Shown here: one piece after another, positions 11,298 through 25,302 of the stretch
How positions within the stretch are numbered: the first letter of the stretch is position 1
How the letters are laid out: each line of letters begins with the position of its first letter
Assembly (NCBI GenBank): GCA_029204225.1
Contig: CM055110.1
Coordinates: forward strand, 35,999,239 to 36,063,238
Reading direction: 5' to 3'
Length of the DNA: 64,000 nt
Origin: Diphasiastrum complanatum
Taxonomy: Eukaryota > Streptophyta > Lycopodiopsida > Lycopodiales > Lycopodiaceae
Program-made: the position numbers and the translations under genes
The notes under the pieces: generated by a model
What the model saw: only the letters and a program-made list of their open reading frames with translations
Told to the model about the DNA's origin: nothing
Database searches by the model: none

Positions 11298-12059
11298 TAT
11301 CCATCGCTGGACAGGGCCCAATCTATACTCAAAAAGTGTGAGCAAAGTATGCATAAATGAGACAGCCCTCCATTGTTGTCTTCTAAGTAGTATAGAGCAA
11401 GTTCTTGCTTAGAAAAATGGTTACTATATCATTGTTATCACCTGCAATATCAGAGGATTATCACATATACGAAAACTATCCATCACTGCCTATTGAGGCA
11501 GAATGGATGGTTTCAATCATCAACAAGTATCATTGTTGTCCATTGCTGGACTTCAATGTATTCTTAACCTATCGCATCCTCTTTGCAACTTGGAGTGATG
11601 AATAGCATCGAGAAGCAGAAGGTAATCAAAATATCCTTAGCAGGAGAGTAGAACAATTACGAGAGAAGTGTAAAAGAGAAGAAGATACAAACTGGAACTT
11701 ATCAAATCATTGATCCGTAGGCAGGTACGGTGCATTTCCAGCGAGTGACAGAGGAGCAAAACTTTTTCACCGATGTTGTATAGCAAAAGGGTTGAAGAGA
11801 GCATGCACTTATAGTGTCCAGTAAGATAGTAACCTGGAAGGAGCGAGTGGGAGTGGAAAATTCCATTTCCCTCCAATTTATTTTGAACAAACCAAACCAT
11901 TTCGAGTTTTTGTGGGAAACTCTCTTAGTTAAGAATGAAACTTTATCATATGCAAGGGTATAATATAAAAAAAGCTTTGTAAGTTTGGAGGAGCGGTACG
12001 TTAGTATTTGTCCACTTTTCTGTTAATGCAGTAGAATAAAACTAAACTAAGGAGCATCC

Positions 12060-12061
<2 letters not shown>
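11298..12061. other. Unassigned stretch with extra CCATCGCTGGAC words
   Basis: The words CTATCCATCGCTGGACAG (11297), TATCCATCACTG (about 11470) and TGTCCATTGCTGGAC (about 11538) continue the series seen in the inverted repeat. No coding region is supported; the small frames on both strands have no recognisable content. Confidence 0.35.

Positions 12062-12105
<44 letters not shown>
12062..12105. repeat. (AG)n microsatellite at the 3' border of the PLE
   Basis: A pure AG dinucleotide run of about 44 bases. Because the PLE next to it is on the minus strand, the element's 3' side would read into (CT)n. Unique sequence without PLE similarity follows on the left. Confidence 0.9.
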
Positions 12106-12107
<2 letters not shown>

Positions 12108-13980
12108 TCGCCAACCGACCCGCAGTTAGTAAATCCCTTTGGGGGTAGTTAGCTCCCCATAAAGGATAGCTAACTGCCCACTAGAAGAACATCAATGTCA
12201 TGTGGTAACGTGTACGACAAATCGAGAAATGATATTGAAGTAAGCAACTTGTTGATGATACGATAGAGCTTATCTCTCATAAGTCCATTTTTTTGAAAAG
12301 CATCAACAAGAATTTCAACCTTGTTAAGAAACGTCTCTTGCATGTTACAATAGTACATTGCGGCAATGACTTGTGAAACAATAACCTTATATGAATTATA
12401 GATTGGTCTATTCGAAGCAAGATGTATATATTGTAAGTATGGAAAGGGTAGTTCTCTTCTTTTGTCCTATTTTGAAAGACAAGTAAGGTCAGATTTACTA
12501 TCAAAGGTAGATATATTTAAAAAGCTAATTTTATTTCCTTCAGTCACTTTTCTTTCTATTTTTAGAAAGTCCAGGGGATAGACTCAAAACGGGTTTTCAG
12601 GGTTCCTTACCTGTGTTTTGTCCATAAAAAGTTCGATATTAGGGTTATTGATGAAGCAATTGTCATCTATATATCTAAAAGAATGTCGAAAGTCATTCAT
12701 GAAAGAGGTCATGCCCAATTTAGCAAGTCGTTTAATAAATTGTGCTTCAAAAAAGGAAAGATACCAATTGCACCACGTGGTTGAGCAGGAAAAACCCATA
12801 CGGATACCTCGTACCTTTCTCCAAGTTTTGTTTCCTAGTTTGACAATACAATTATCAATCAAGAAGTCATTCCATTGATAGAGTAGGTTTATATCCAGAG
12901 AATGCCATTCTTGTGATTGTTTTGTATTCCATGACCAATTGAAAACTTCCCGTGAGTGATTCCATTTAAAGTATATAAGCTCATGTCTGGAATATTTAAA
13001 GGCATATTTTATTGCCTTTTTCATAACAGTTTTTAAACCCTCTAGGCCATCTAGGGGTATATTCTCGTAACATTTTGAGATATCTGCGACCCACATATTG
13101 GTAATCAGAGAAGGTAGGTTTAGATAGAAATCCATCGATGACTCACATTGCTAATGTAAAATTGTATCAGCTCTAAGGATACTCTTGTATTATTCGCCTT
13201 AAGGCTTGCACCTTCCATGAGGAACGGTGACAGCATACCAAGAGCTCATGTGAGAAATTTAGAAAGTTTGGTAAAGCAGCAATCGTGAGCATTGGTGATC
13301 CATCTGAAAGAGTCTTTTTTTTGGCTTTAAAAGTGTAGAGAAGGTAAGGTAGAGAATTATTGCCCAGAAAAATTTCTGGTAGAGCGTACGTAGAAATGTT
13401 CATTATATATGACAGGGAATCTTCCACATGATTAGATTGATCGTTAGGAAAAGGAGTAAAATCCAGACTGTTAAGTCGTTTTGTGGCCAAATTTTGTACA
13501 AAGCACTTGCACATGAACCAGGGATTATGCTGTGCTTTATCAATTCCATTAACGTATAGAGAGTTTGTAAGCCAAAGTATCTCATCCTTTGCAATCTTGT
13601 TTTTGGAAAGAGATTCAGTATTTCCATGAAGCCATTTACCCTTTCTAATATGACTTAAGGCGATTCTTTTACAGAACGTACACATAAACACTTTGATGAT
13701 GTGCAAATAGCAGAACTTTTCTTCCTCTTCAAACATTTCAGCAAAATCATTAAGATGGCTATAAAGATTTCCACAAGGCTCAGCGATTGTTTCTTCTTAA
13801 CAAACTCAAGATAAATCTCTACCCAATCAATGGTCTCTAGCAAAGCAATCAAGCAAAGAATCTTATCCTCGAGTCCAACAAAAGCACATGTAGCCCTATC
13901 AATGTTAATAATAAATTTATGTAACTCAACGGCCTTCTTCATACAGCAAATAATAGTCTGAACAAAAAGGTTATGCATAG
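12106..13980 (-). pseudogene. Penelope-like element reverse transcriptase, nearly complete but broken
   Basis: A reverse transcriptase of the Penelope/telomerase branch. In order on the minus strand: a Cys/Lys-rich N-terminal part with MCKC (13173-13736), LPYLLYTFKAKKK where PLEs have the finger motif, motif A as VADISKCYENIPLDG (about 13050-13090), motif B as GIRMGFSCSTTWCNWYLSFFE (about 12740-12800), motif C as FRYIDDNCFINNP (about 12640-12680). Then a thumb-like part contains DKRRELPFPY and YKVIVSQV (12180-12475). In-frame stops occur at 12584 (TGA) and near 12475 (TAG), with frameshifts upstream of 13135, so this copy is dead. I found no convincing GIY-YIG endonuclease. The YIDD and SNxP...SQ pattern argues against LINE, copia or gypsy; the exact PLE clade cannot be settled by eye. 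Confidence 0.65.
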
Positions 13981-15813
<1,833 letters not shown>

Positions 15814-15818
15814 AAAAC

Positions 15819-16440
15819 GTGCATCTACAACAAAAGATGGGAGATAAATATTTATGTAAAAGTTTATGAGCAGAGGTATATAATCTAGCATCTATGAGCT
15901 GATAACAATCTAGCATATAATCTGAAAAAAATGTATGAGTAGAGGTCAGAATCGACCTCGGAATAACAGATGGTATACAGAATTAAACAAAAACACATAT
16001 TCCAAGGTCTATTCCAACCTCCACTGATTCCCACCCCACTTATCAACAAATTCATCAACAAAAAGTACAGATTTCTTTGCAGGATGTGTAGATCTATTTT
16101 CATTAATCCTAATGAAAATAATGTAGTCCTACACTACAGAATGTGCATCTACAACAAAAGATGGGAGATAAATATTTATGTAAAAGTTTATGAGCAGAGG
16201 TATATATTCTAGCATCTATGAGCTGGTAACAATCTAGCATATAATCTATTCATGATCTGAAAAAAGTGTATGAGTAGAGGTCGAAATCGATCTTGGAATA
16301 ACAGATGGTATACTGAATTAAACAAAAACACATATTTCGAGGTCTGTTCCGACCTCCACTGATTCCCACCTCGCTTATCAACAGATTCATCAACAAAAAG
16401 TACAGATTTTTTTCTAGGATGTGTAAATCTATGCTACAAT
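15819..16440 (+). repeat. Tandem duplication, period 324, two copies
   Basis: Copy 1 starts at GTGCATCTACAACAAAAGAT (15819) and copy 2 at the same word (16143). They stay collinear to about 16440 with about 10% changes and a small insertion in copy 2 (ATTCATG near 16250). Each contains GAGGTC(A/G)GAA and TCCAACCTCC-like words on opposite strands. These words also recur at 16680-17200, which suggests a subterminal region of the nearby CACTA element. Confidence 0.9.
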
Positions 16441-18675
16441 ATTGTACAAGTACCTAGAACTGCTACTAGTTGTGTTAGTCAACTGCTTGGATGATGTTAG
16501 AGCCTAAAAATCGGCACAAAAGACTACAAAACAATTTCATATCAAGAACCCATGTAACAAATCCCCATGGGTAAATCATAGAACTAGTCAGCACAATTGA
16601 ATATTCTTCAAAAAAAAAACCCAAACTTTACAAATGTATTATAAAATTCACAGATCTGTCATTTGAAAGATAAAAAAAAATGTCACCACAGGTCGGAACA
16701 GACGTTGGAATAGACACCAGTTTGTTGTTAGAACTAGCATGATTTATTCCGAGCTCCATTCCAACCTTGAAAGTACCTCAGGAAGTTGCTATGATGATCT
16801 GCCTAAAATGCTATGATGAATATTGGTCCAGTATCTAATAATGAAATCTGCAAAAGAAAAACTAGTATTGTAGTTTGTTTAGTTTAGTATCACAAAAAAT
16901 AGCTATAACAAATTAATTTTACAAAAAGAGCAACAAACATCCATATGCATTCCAACATATCCACCAAAAAATTGGCAGGAGGATTTGCCATCGAAACATC
17001 CATCAGAATAGGCGCTGATTTAACAACAGATCCGTATATTTCGATGGGTATATCGACTCTCTGGAAGTCTAGATCTACAGCACCCTCAACTATGGATCTA
17101 CATCGCCCTCATCTAGCACCCTCACTTGGAATAGCCTTCAGAATAGCAAATATTGCAAATCCGCCTATTCCGACAACCTTTCCGACCTGTCTACTTCCTC
17201 AAAAAATTGGATCCACTGACTCCTTTGCCTCAGAGGAAAGCCTGCATAGAAAACATGGTGTCAATATAACCTTTTTGAGATCACATTGAGATGGATACTA
17301 TGATGCTAGAGAAAGAGAGAGTGAGAAAGGAGATTACCTTGCATCTAACAAATCAAAAAGTCTCCATCCTCCACTTTCCCTTTCTTTCTTGACCTCCCCA
17401 CATTTGATTTTGCAAAGAGTAAGCTAAGAGGAAGAGCAAGGGCAACAAGAAAAGTGCAAGAGGAGCAAGAAGAACAAGCAAAATGCAAGAGGAAAAAGCA
17501 AAGAGCAATAGCAAGAGAACCAAGATGAGCACTCAAATGTGAGGAGAATAAGGAGAGCAAGGAGGATAAAGTGGGTGAGCAAGGATCAACAAACAAGGGA
17601 GAGGACAAAGGCAGCAAGTACGTCCCTTGATTCCATCACCCACTCCTCTTTCCTCTTCGAAAATGCCGCAAAAAATGTCAGTCTTTTCGAAATTTTCAAG
17701 AATCTATCTGACCCTCGGTATACACCTCACACTAGCTTCAGTACACCGAGGGCAATTCCAAGGCCCTGACTAAATTGGAATTAGTATTTCTTGTCTATTC
17801 CGAGGTGCATTCTAATTTGATCAATTCTAAATCAGCTCAAAATTAATGCATTCTAAAAACACACAATTTTCAAAGATTGACGGCTCCTCCCAAACCTTGT
17901 CAAAGAATATATAGTGCACTTGATGGCACAATTTCTTATATGCTAAATTGTATTGATCATCTAGTTAAAGGATGTCATAAGTGTCCAAACATCAACGTAT
18001 TTGGCATCCAACCACTATTCTTGAGTGTTCAATGTTGGTCGGGTAACGATTTTTTATTTTTGGTTCTCAACCCAGTTCAATTAAGACCCTGACTAGCGGG
18101 TACACTTGTTACCCTAAACTGGCTTATGTGTAGAACCGGCTGATATGCTCCTTTGTAAGAACCGGCCACGATTGAGAACCGTCGAGTCTCTTTGAGCCTT
18201 GGAGGGGGGTATAATCCGAGTATCAATTCACTGTATAGAACCTAACATTCATTGATGGCTTTTAGCAAGTGACTATTTTAGCAATAATCATTTTCAAAAT
18301 GATTTTTTATTAATCTTTATAAAAATATAATATATTGGGAACCAAATATAGGAACCGACAGTTCTTATAGAAACCGGTCCGAACCTATTTCGGATATCGG
18401 AAAAGCCGACAATATAGTATAGTGAAAAAACTAGTGAGAATTGAAGAGCAAGGCTAGACATGTAATGATGCACGTAGGCATGCTTCGCATATCTAGGTGT
18501 AATCCAATCTTGCAATTGTACTGCTAATTTTGAGAGACTAGTTGCACTAGACTCAAATTTAGTTATTACATACATGTCTTTTGTTCGTCTCAATGCATTT
18601 ATCCAGTTTGTTTTATGTATTGATAATCATTTCTAATTTTGTGTTCCATCCATTGCCAACTGCCAAGGTGCACCA
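16441..18675. other. Probable subterminal/5' region of the CACTA element
   Basis: There is no supportable coding region. Short words TTCCGACCT, TTCCGAGGT and their complements recur many times between 15945 and 17830, the kind of clustered short repeat known from CACTA subterminal regions. 18100-18400 carries several GAACCGGC/GAACCG words. 17440-17620 is an AG-rich stretch. The true CACTA left terminus was not found. Confidence 0.35.
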
Positions 18676-21600
18676 ATGCAAATGTCGAGTTCATGTTCCT
18701 CATCCTCAGATGATGAGGCAGGACCATCACATATAGGATCAGAGGCCTGGTTACACAGAGAATACCATGCCCATGTGCATGATGTAAGTATGCACAACGA
18801 CGAGAGCGACGTAACACTATATCACATGTTCGCATGTATGGTCACATTGAGAGGGAGTCATTATTTGTGCGGATAGAGGTCGGTTCTTCAGTGAGTTATA
18901 CTTTGCAAACCTCTTTGTATTGGTAAAATTAAATACATGATTGCACGCTCCTTTTTCATGTATATTGTTTGGCGCCCTTTCTGATTGGAGGAATATTCTA
19001 TATTTTTTATTGTTGTTGAACTTGTATTGTGTAGAATGATGACTCACACTCACATGACTATCAAAGAATTCAACCAGATATTGCCATGCAATCCGCAAGA
19101 TTCAGACGTGCAAGTGCACGAGAGCCACCACTTTCCTCGCATACACCACCCATGGACTTGCACGAAGAGATGTCTCAAGAAGACACAACACATGAGGATG
19201 TGCCATTCACATTGCATGATCATGAGGGGGACATGGATGACATGATGGATGCATTTTTCACAAACCCACTTGAGGCCAGATTGACAAGGAAGAAGAGATG
19301 ATGTGTGGCTTGGCATCCAATTCTTTTGTACAAAGGTGCACAAATGTCAAAGTTGTGAGCTTGTTTGCTACTTTTGAACTTGCAAACTAAGTACGGGTGG
19401 TCGGATGCGAGTGTGACAGAGCTGTTTGGGTAAGCTTGCTTGCTTCATGATGTGTGTTATAGACAAATTGCTCTAATCTCGTTTTATTTTTAATTCATGC
19501 GTTGTGAGAATCTAAATAACTAATTACATAGATTTATATTTTGTCGCAGTTTGCTCAATAAAATATTGCCCCCAAATAACACCATGGCGGCGTCTCGACA
19601 AGAAGCCAAGAAAATGCTATCCGCGATCGGCATGGATTACAAGAGCATCCATGCATGTCCCAACGATTGCATCTTATATCAAGATGAGTTTGAGGAGGCA
19701 AGCACATGTCCACACTGTGGGGAACACCGCTACAGGCAAGATTTACAAGGAGCGACCATACCCGCCAAAGTGGTAAGAAATTTTTCTATCATACCCAGGA
19801 TAAGCCACATGTTTAAGTGTGATTCCATCGTGGAGCTAATGACATGACATTCGAGCAATCATTCATCCGACGATACTATGAGGATCCATGCCAATTCTCC
19901 AGCATGGAAGCACGTGGATGCTACTTGGCATGAGTTTAGGGATGAGCCTTGCCATTTGCATTTGGGGTTGGCCATGGATGGTGTGAATCCATTCGGTTTG
20001 CACTCCACATCATGGTCCACTTGGCCGGTTGTCCTTGTAAACTACAACATCTCTCCTTGGCTAAGTATAAAGAAGGGGCACCTAATGCTCGCCCTTCTTA
20101 TCCCCGGAAAATACAAGGCAAAAAATATGGACGTGTATATGGCTCTCTTGATAGATGAGCTAAAGATTCTATGGCAAGGAATTCAAGTGAGCGATATATC
20201 AAGACCACTGAGACAAAGAGATTTTGTGGTAAAGGGGATCTTGATGTGGATGATGCACGACTTTCCTGGCTATGGGGAATGTTCAGGTGAGATATCCTTG
20301 TTAATTTTCTTTCAATTTGAACATTGGACCCACGATTAAGTTGGTTGTTTTGTAATAGTGTAGGGCTCCAAACTAGTGGTTACAATGCGTGCCCCATTTG
20401 TGGCGAGTATTTGCAAGCATGTCACTCACAACAGCTGCGAAAGATGATTTATGAGGGCCACACTCGATACCTTCCACCTGATCACCCTATGCGTGATGGG
20501 CTTGATGGCTAACGTCCTCATTCCATGAAGGTACAATACATATTTGGACCAATTAATGGTACATGTCATTTATTTATTTTATGATTACTCTCTTTATGTT
20601 TCTTCTAACGATATATAATCTGCATTAAATGTGTGTGCTTGTTTGTTAATATTGTAGGCAAGTGATTGGCATCGAATTTGGAGATCCAATCAAGATCTAG
20701 GGCGACTCCCTCCCAGCATGAAGAGGTTATGAATATTTCATGAACTCCTATATTGGGGAGAATTGTTGATAAACCATCTTTTGGACCTGATGCACATATT
20801 CAAGAATGCTAAGAGCATGATTTGGGAGCACTTGACTGGGTCGAAAGATAAAAAAGACGCACGAGATGACCTAAAAGAAGTGGGAAAGATGGCCGATTTA
20901 TGGCCACAAATGGTGGGGACTTCGATTGTCTTATCAAAGGTCCCATGGATCTTATCGAGGAGAGAAGAGATGATTGTAAAGAGGGCAATAACCTCTTTTC
21001 GAACTCCGACAGGACACATGCGATGCCTAAAGGGTGCCTTCACAAGGGACAACAAGCTAAGTGGACTAAAGTCTCATGACTGACATAAATTTTTACAAGT
21101 TGGCGTGGCATGTTTTTTTACTTTTTTTCCACATCAACATTGTCGATTACATTTTATAGCATGTCTTGTGATTTCATAATGAGCTCATTGCACATATATG
21201 TATCTCAATGATCATGACCAAATTGTTTTTTGTGCATGCAGTTTGTGCTTCCCTTGGTGTTGAGAGGGTTTTTGACAGAGGAGTTAAGGAGTGCAATCTA
21301 CAAAATTAGTGGTTTGGTGAGGTACGGTGAATGCGCTTGCGATTCACATCATTTTTTCTTGGGGTGATTTAAGATGACGATCTTACTAACACGTATGTCA
21401 TTGTTGTTTCTCTTTCTTATGAAAATATAGTTCATCCAAAGAGATACCGCTGGCATCCATTGAGGCGACAAGACAAAGCTCCATCGAGGCAGTGTGTTTG
21501 ATCGAGAAGCACTTTTCCACATCCATTCTCACCATTCAAATGCATCTCATTGTGCATTTGGTAGATGAGGTGGCCATTGCAGGTACATCATCTACTTGTG

Positions 21601-22134
21601 TCAATTGCCTTTTCTTAGTCCATCCTAGACTATTGCTATTGTGGTAATTCCCATGTTCCCTCACTAACATTGATTCGTTTTTTTTAATTCAGGCACTGTC
21701 CATAGTCGTTGGATGTTTTTCTTGGAACGATTCATGACAACATTGAAGGGCTTCATAAGACAAAGAGCAACGCCTGAGGGTAGCATGGCGGAAGGATGGC
21801 TAGTGCAAGAGTCCATGGTTTACATCATGGAGTTCTCATACGATCCTTCAATTCCTCATCTTTGGGATAAGAAGGACGATGAGCGTGTTGTTGGGGAGGT
21901 TCCTCAAGGAAAAGGAGCAATCATGAGAATGAGTGAGTCCTTCATGGAGAAGGTAAATAAGTTTTGCATTCTTAATAGCGAGGAAATGCAAAAGTGGATT
22001 TTGCTATACGAAGATGCCAAAGCTCGTAGACAAACCGCTCGAGCCACTTTCAGGAGAGGGCAAAGAAAACAACCATACCCACCTGAAGGCCCTTCTACCC
22101 AAAGACATGACGCTTGATTGGCTACGTGATGCAC
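18676..22134 (+). pseudogene. CACTA (En/Spm-type) TNP2 transposase gene with introns, nonsense-ridden
   Basis: DDE-type transposase of the CACTA superfamily. Proposed exons: 18676-18783, 19035-19429, 19550-20286, 20364-20530, 20658-21098, 21242-21321, 21431-21582 and 21693-22117. All seven introns have GT...AG ends and every junction keeps the frame. Visible blocks: HACPNDCILYQDEFE and CPHCGEHRY (19650-19730); the Transposase_21 core LHLGLAMDGVNPFGLHS...WPVVLVNYN (19950-20050); YNACPICGE (20385); LDLMHIFKNAKS (20785); KLSGLKSHD (21060); and a DUF4218 part RWMFFLERFMTTLKGFIR...PEGSMAEG (21705-21795). In-frame stops sit at 19299, 19356, 19845, 20510, 20730 and 21081 (five TGA, one TAA), and a frameshift near 22110. 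It is therefore a dead copy, but the gene structure is well preserved. Confidence 0.8.
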
Positions 22135-22165
22135 TTAGAGAAGCCTCGGCAAACAACTAGGAAGT

Positions 22166-22297
<132 letters not shown>

Positions 22298-22440
22298 ATA
22301 TGCAAGGGGGTGCAATTTACATGTAAGCTATGATGATCAACCTTCATGTTTATTAATACATGCAATTTTGTACATGTTTGTTGTATCCTAACACATTTAG
22401 TTCCATTTTGTTCAGTACAAAAAATACAATGCACTGTGGA

Positions 22441-23380
22441 CGCATGGACGACACTTTCCTACGGAGCGCATTGACAAAAAATAGAAACATGTACGATTGT
22501 GGAGTCATGGCAAATTTTACCCAAGAGAGTCGAGCAAGCACAGCGGCGGACACCAATTTACTTTTTTCTCAACTTGATTATTGTGGGACAATCAATGACA
22601 TCCTCGAAGTTGGATTTAGGCAATTCAGCTTTTCAATATTTGATGTCAAATGGTTCAAAGTTATTTGCAATGGTCCCAATGCAACTGTCAGAAAAGATGA
22701 GAGTGCTTATTTTGCCATTGACTCCACCAAGCTTTAGACAGGTCAAAGCGACACATTTGTTTTTCTGCAACAATGTGAGCATTTACATTTCTTTGATGTC
22801 TTCAAGATGTCTATGCTCTTTTGTTGTCAATCAGTCAATTTTTAGTGTACTGCAAAAAATGTATAGTGTGTATAGTAATACACAAGCAACTATAGCATAG
22901 CTATGGATACTAACTACGAGTCAACATTTATGGTAACACTGATCAATTGCAGGTGGTTTTTCACCCTGATTGTTCAGATCCCAGATGGTGGTACATGATT
23001 CAAGTCGCTCCTCGAAGTAAAAGAATTTTTGAAGATAGAGATGTCGTGGAGGACATGGCGCTGCCAGTTGATGCGCTTCATGAACAAGATCGTGATGACG
23101 TTCAATGACACAATTTCAGAGGATGATTATGTGCAAGCTTCACAAGCTAATGATGATGTTGAGCATGATGCATCATCCTCTGATGGTTCGATGACACATG
23201 ACACACTTTCACGATCTTACTCGTCGTCACCGTCGCCATTAGATTTTGAAGATTAGCTTATTAATGATGAAGCTATAGGAGATATTTGGGTAGAATTAGA
23301 GATAGACTCATTTGGTTTGGCAGGTTTGTCGCATGATGATGCGGCAAATGATAACGATGAACCACCAAATGAATGAGTGA
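22441..23380 (+). pseudogene. CACTA transposase C-terminal part (DUF4216-like and acidic tail)
   Basis: The frame from about 22441 gives GVMANFTQESRASTAADTN, then LDYCGTINDILEVGF and FDVKWFKVICNGP, matching the pattern of the DUF4216 domain that follows DUF4218 in plant TNP2 proteins. A stop at 22735 and a GT...AG-like gap precede WWYMIQVAPRSKRIFEDRDVVEDM (from about 22980), which is the usual continuation. Here the splice junction does not keep frame, another sign of decay. The end is Asp/Ser-rich (23120-23380). Confidence 0.65.
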
Positions 23381-25190
23381 GACAGTACGATTTATTTCAA
23401 TTCATTGTAATATTAATCATATTGCTCACAGATGCAATTACACTTTATTGATTGACTAGTTGACATCGAACAAGAAGTCGATGCATGTGAATACACAATT
23501 TGTGATCATCATTTTTTTGCGATACATAAATTTCTTTATTCACTTGTGCATATGGCAACCAAAGTTGATAGAAAATGGAATTCAATGTCTTGATAGGTAA
23601 CAAATTCCAAAAGTGAGATCCATTTACATTCTGTTTTATACCGTGGTTTATACCGAGGGGCCTTTTTTCATCGGTCTCTGTATTCCCCTCTATTAGCAGA
23701 GTGTTTTGGAATGCCTTTGGCCACCTGGACCCTCTTTATAACCCTCTCTATAAATGTCTCAAAAACAAGTGCAAATTTGGTAGGCGTATACCAACGTCAA
23801 CCTCGGTATACCCCTCAAATTAGCTTCAGTATTCTGATGTATTTTTCGAGGCCATCTAGTGAATTTATAACCCTCTCTATATCCCTCTCTATAAATGTTT
23901 CAAAACCAAGTTCAAACTTGGTAGGCTTATTCCGAGGCCAAATACCAGGCACAAGGCTAGAGCATTCTGCTCCATGTGCGACTCATTTTAAAAACTATCT
24001 TTCAAAGAAACGCTCAAAAAAAGCCTTGGAAATCGCCTGTCCTCTTGTAGTGGATACATGTAAATCATTTATGAATATGATTAACTTCTCAAGCAATAAA
24101 TTATCAAAGATGAGAGAAGAATCAACTTGATTGCTTACATATGCATGTTAGCTGAAGATGGTGGGTCTATGTAGTATATGGATTGACGATCATTCATAAT
24201 TTTAAAATGTTGTGATAAAAATAGTGCTTAATATAGTTCTACAATATAATATGACATCAGCCATGATTTATATAAATATGACATTAAAATAAGTGAAATA
24301 TGAATGAGTTCTTTTTAAGGATGAAATCAATAGCTATAAAGTATAAGATAAAATATAAACATATTAGTTTTTTCTTTTGTAATGGCCTTTTTTTGTACAA
24401 GTCACAAAATTAAATTACATGCTACTTTGGTTGGAGTGTGCAATCAATAGGAGAGTGGTCACCCTAGTATCATGTGTATGATCATGAGACATATTTAACA
24501 TTGTGATTGTATGTCCAAATAATTGGTTGCATCCATATATGATTGTGGTGTTATGAAATTGTAGTTTAAAACCGTTTTCCTCCATGCAATTCTACACTGC
24601 ATTTGAATACCTAATTTCATATACATCTTGACATGAAGTTGATGAATTTTTTTTGGAAAAGATCAACCCATTTGGAAGAATTATATCTTAGTGACACCGC
24701 ATAGGTCCAAGGCCATTGCCTTTAGGACCAACAAGTACAAAAACTCCACAAATTTACTCAACCTAGAGGATTTTTGTGGCTATCTCATTCCTTGCAAGGC
24801 TAAAGAGCTCCAATCCAAGATAAATAATTTTTTGAACTTTATCAAACCACATCTGCCTATGTGCTTCATTTGGAAGTAATTTGGAGAACTACTTATTAGC
24901 CCTAGGAGTACTATATGTATGGATCCATCACTCCACCCTAGGAAACATAGCCATGGATGGTTGTATTTCAAGGATCATCCAATCACAACTCTCAATTGGC
25001 TAGTCATCACTTCCAACCAAGAGTGGGAGATATTGTGGACTTCTAGTGGGCTATAGGAAATTTTGCTCTAAAATTTTATAATTGTTGCACCTCTGAGTAC
25101 TTATTCAGATGGAAAGGTTAGACTAAGAATAATAATTTATGGAAAAGATTTGAAATCTTAAGGAATAGTTTCATGTATTCTTTTTCCCGT
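23381..25190. other. CACTA 3' flank and unassigned AT-rich DNA
   Basis: 23630-23960 repeats the CCTCGGTATAC / ATTCCGAGG words seen at 17.7 kb and at the window start, with internal repetition of TATAACCCTCTCTAT. A CTCTTGTAGTG word at about 24040-24050 fits the inverted CACTA terminal consensus, but I found no matching left end or 3-base target duplication. 24650-25100 may be internal DNA of the gypsy element whose LTR follows, but no domain could be named. Confidence 0.3.
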
Positions 25191-25204
25191 TCTGAGGACA
25201 GAAC

Positions 25205-25302
25205 CTGTTTAAGGGAGGAAGAATGTTATGGCCATATTCGGTTAAGGACCTGGAATAGTCCTAATATGGTGGACCGGCCCTCCAGTGTTCGAGATTATTG
25301 GT
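25205..25302 (+). repeat. Gypsy-type 3' LTR start with polypurine tract, split by copia insertion
   Basis: AAGGGAGGAAGAA precedes TGTTATGGCC at about 25225, the polypurine-tract and LTR start arrangement of plant Ty3/gypsy elements. The preceding GAGGACAGAACCTG is also typical of the end of gypsy pol. The LTR is interrupted at 25302 by the copia element and continues at 31301 after the target duplication TTGGT. Confidence 0.5.

Noticed and set aside
12584-13135. Telomerase reverse transcriptase gene
   Set aside because: PLE and telomerase RTs are related, but no telomerase N-terminal or T-motif region is present, the copy has stops, and a second copy exists at 31.6 kb.
24040-24050. CTCTTGTAGTG as the right CACTA terminus
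   Set aside because: It matches the consensus well, but no matching left end or 3-base duplication was found, so the border is not claimed as a feature.
24691-24879. Small plus-strand protein before the gypsy LTR
   Set aside because: No match to gypsy integrase or chromodomain could be seen; left unassigned.
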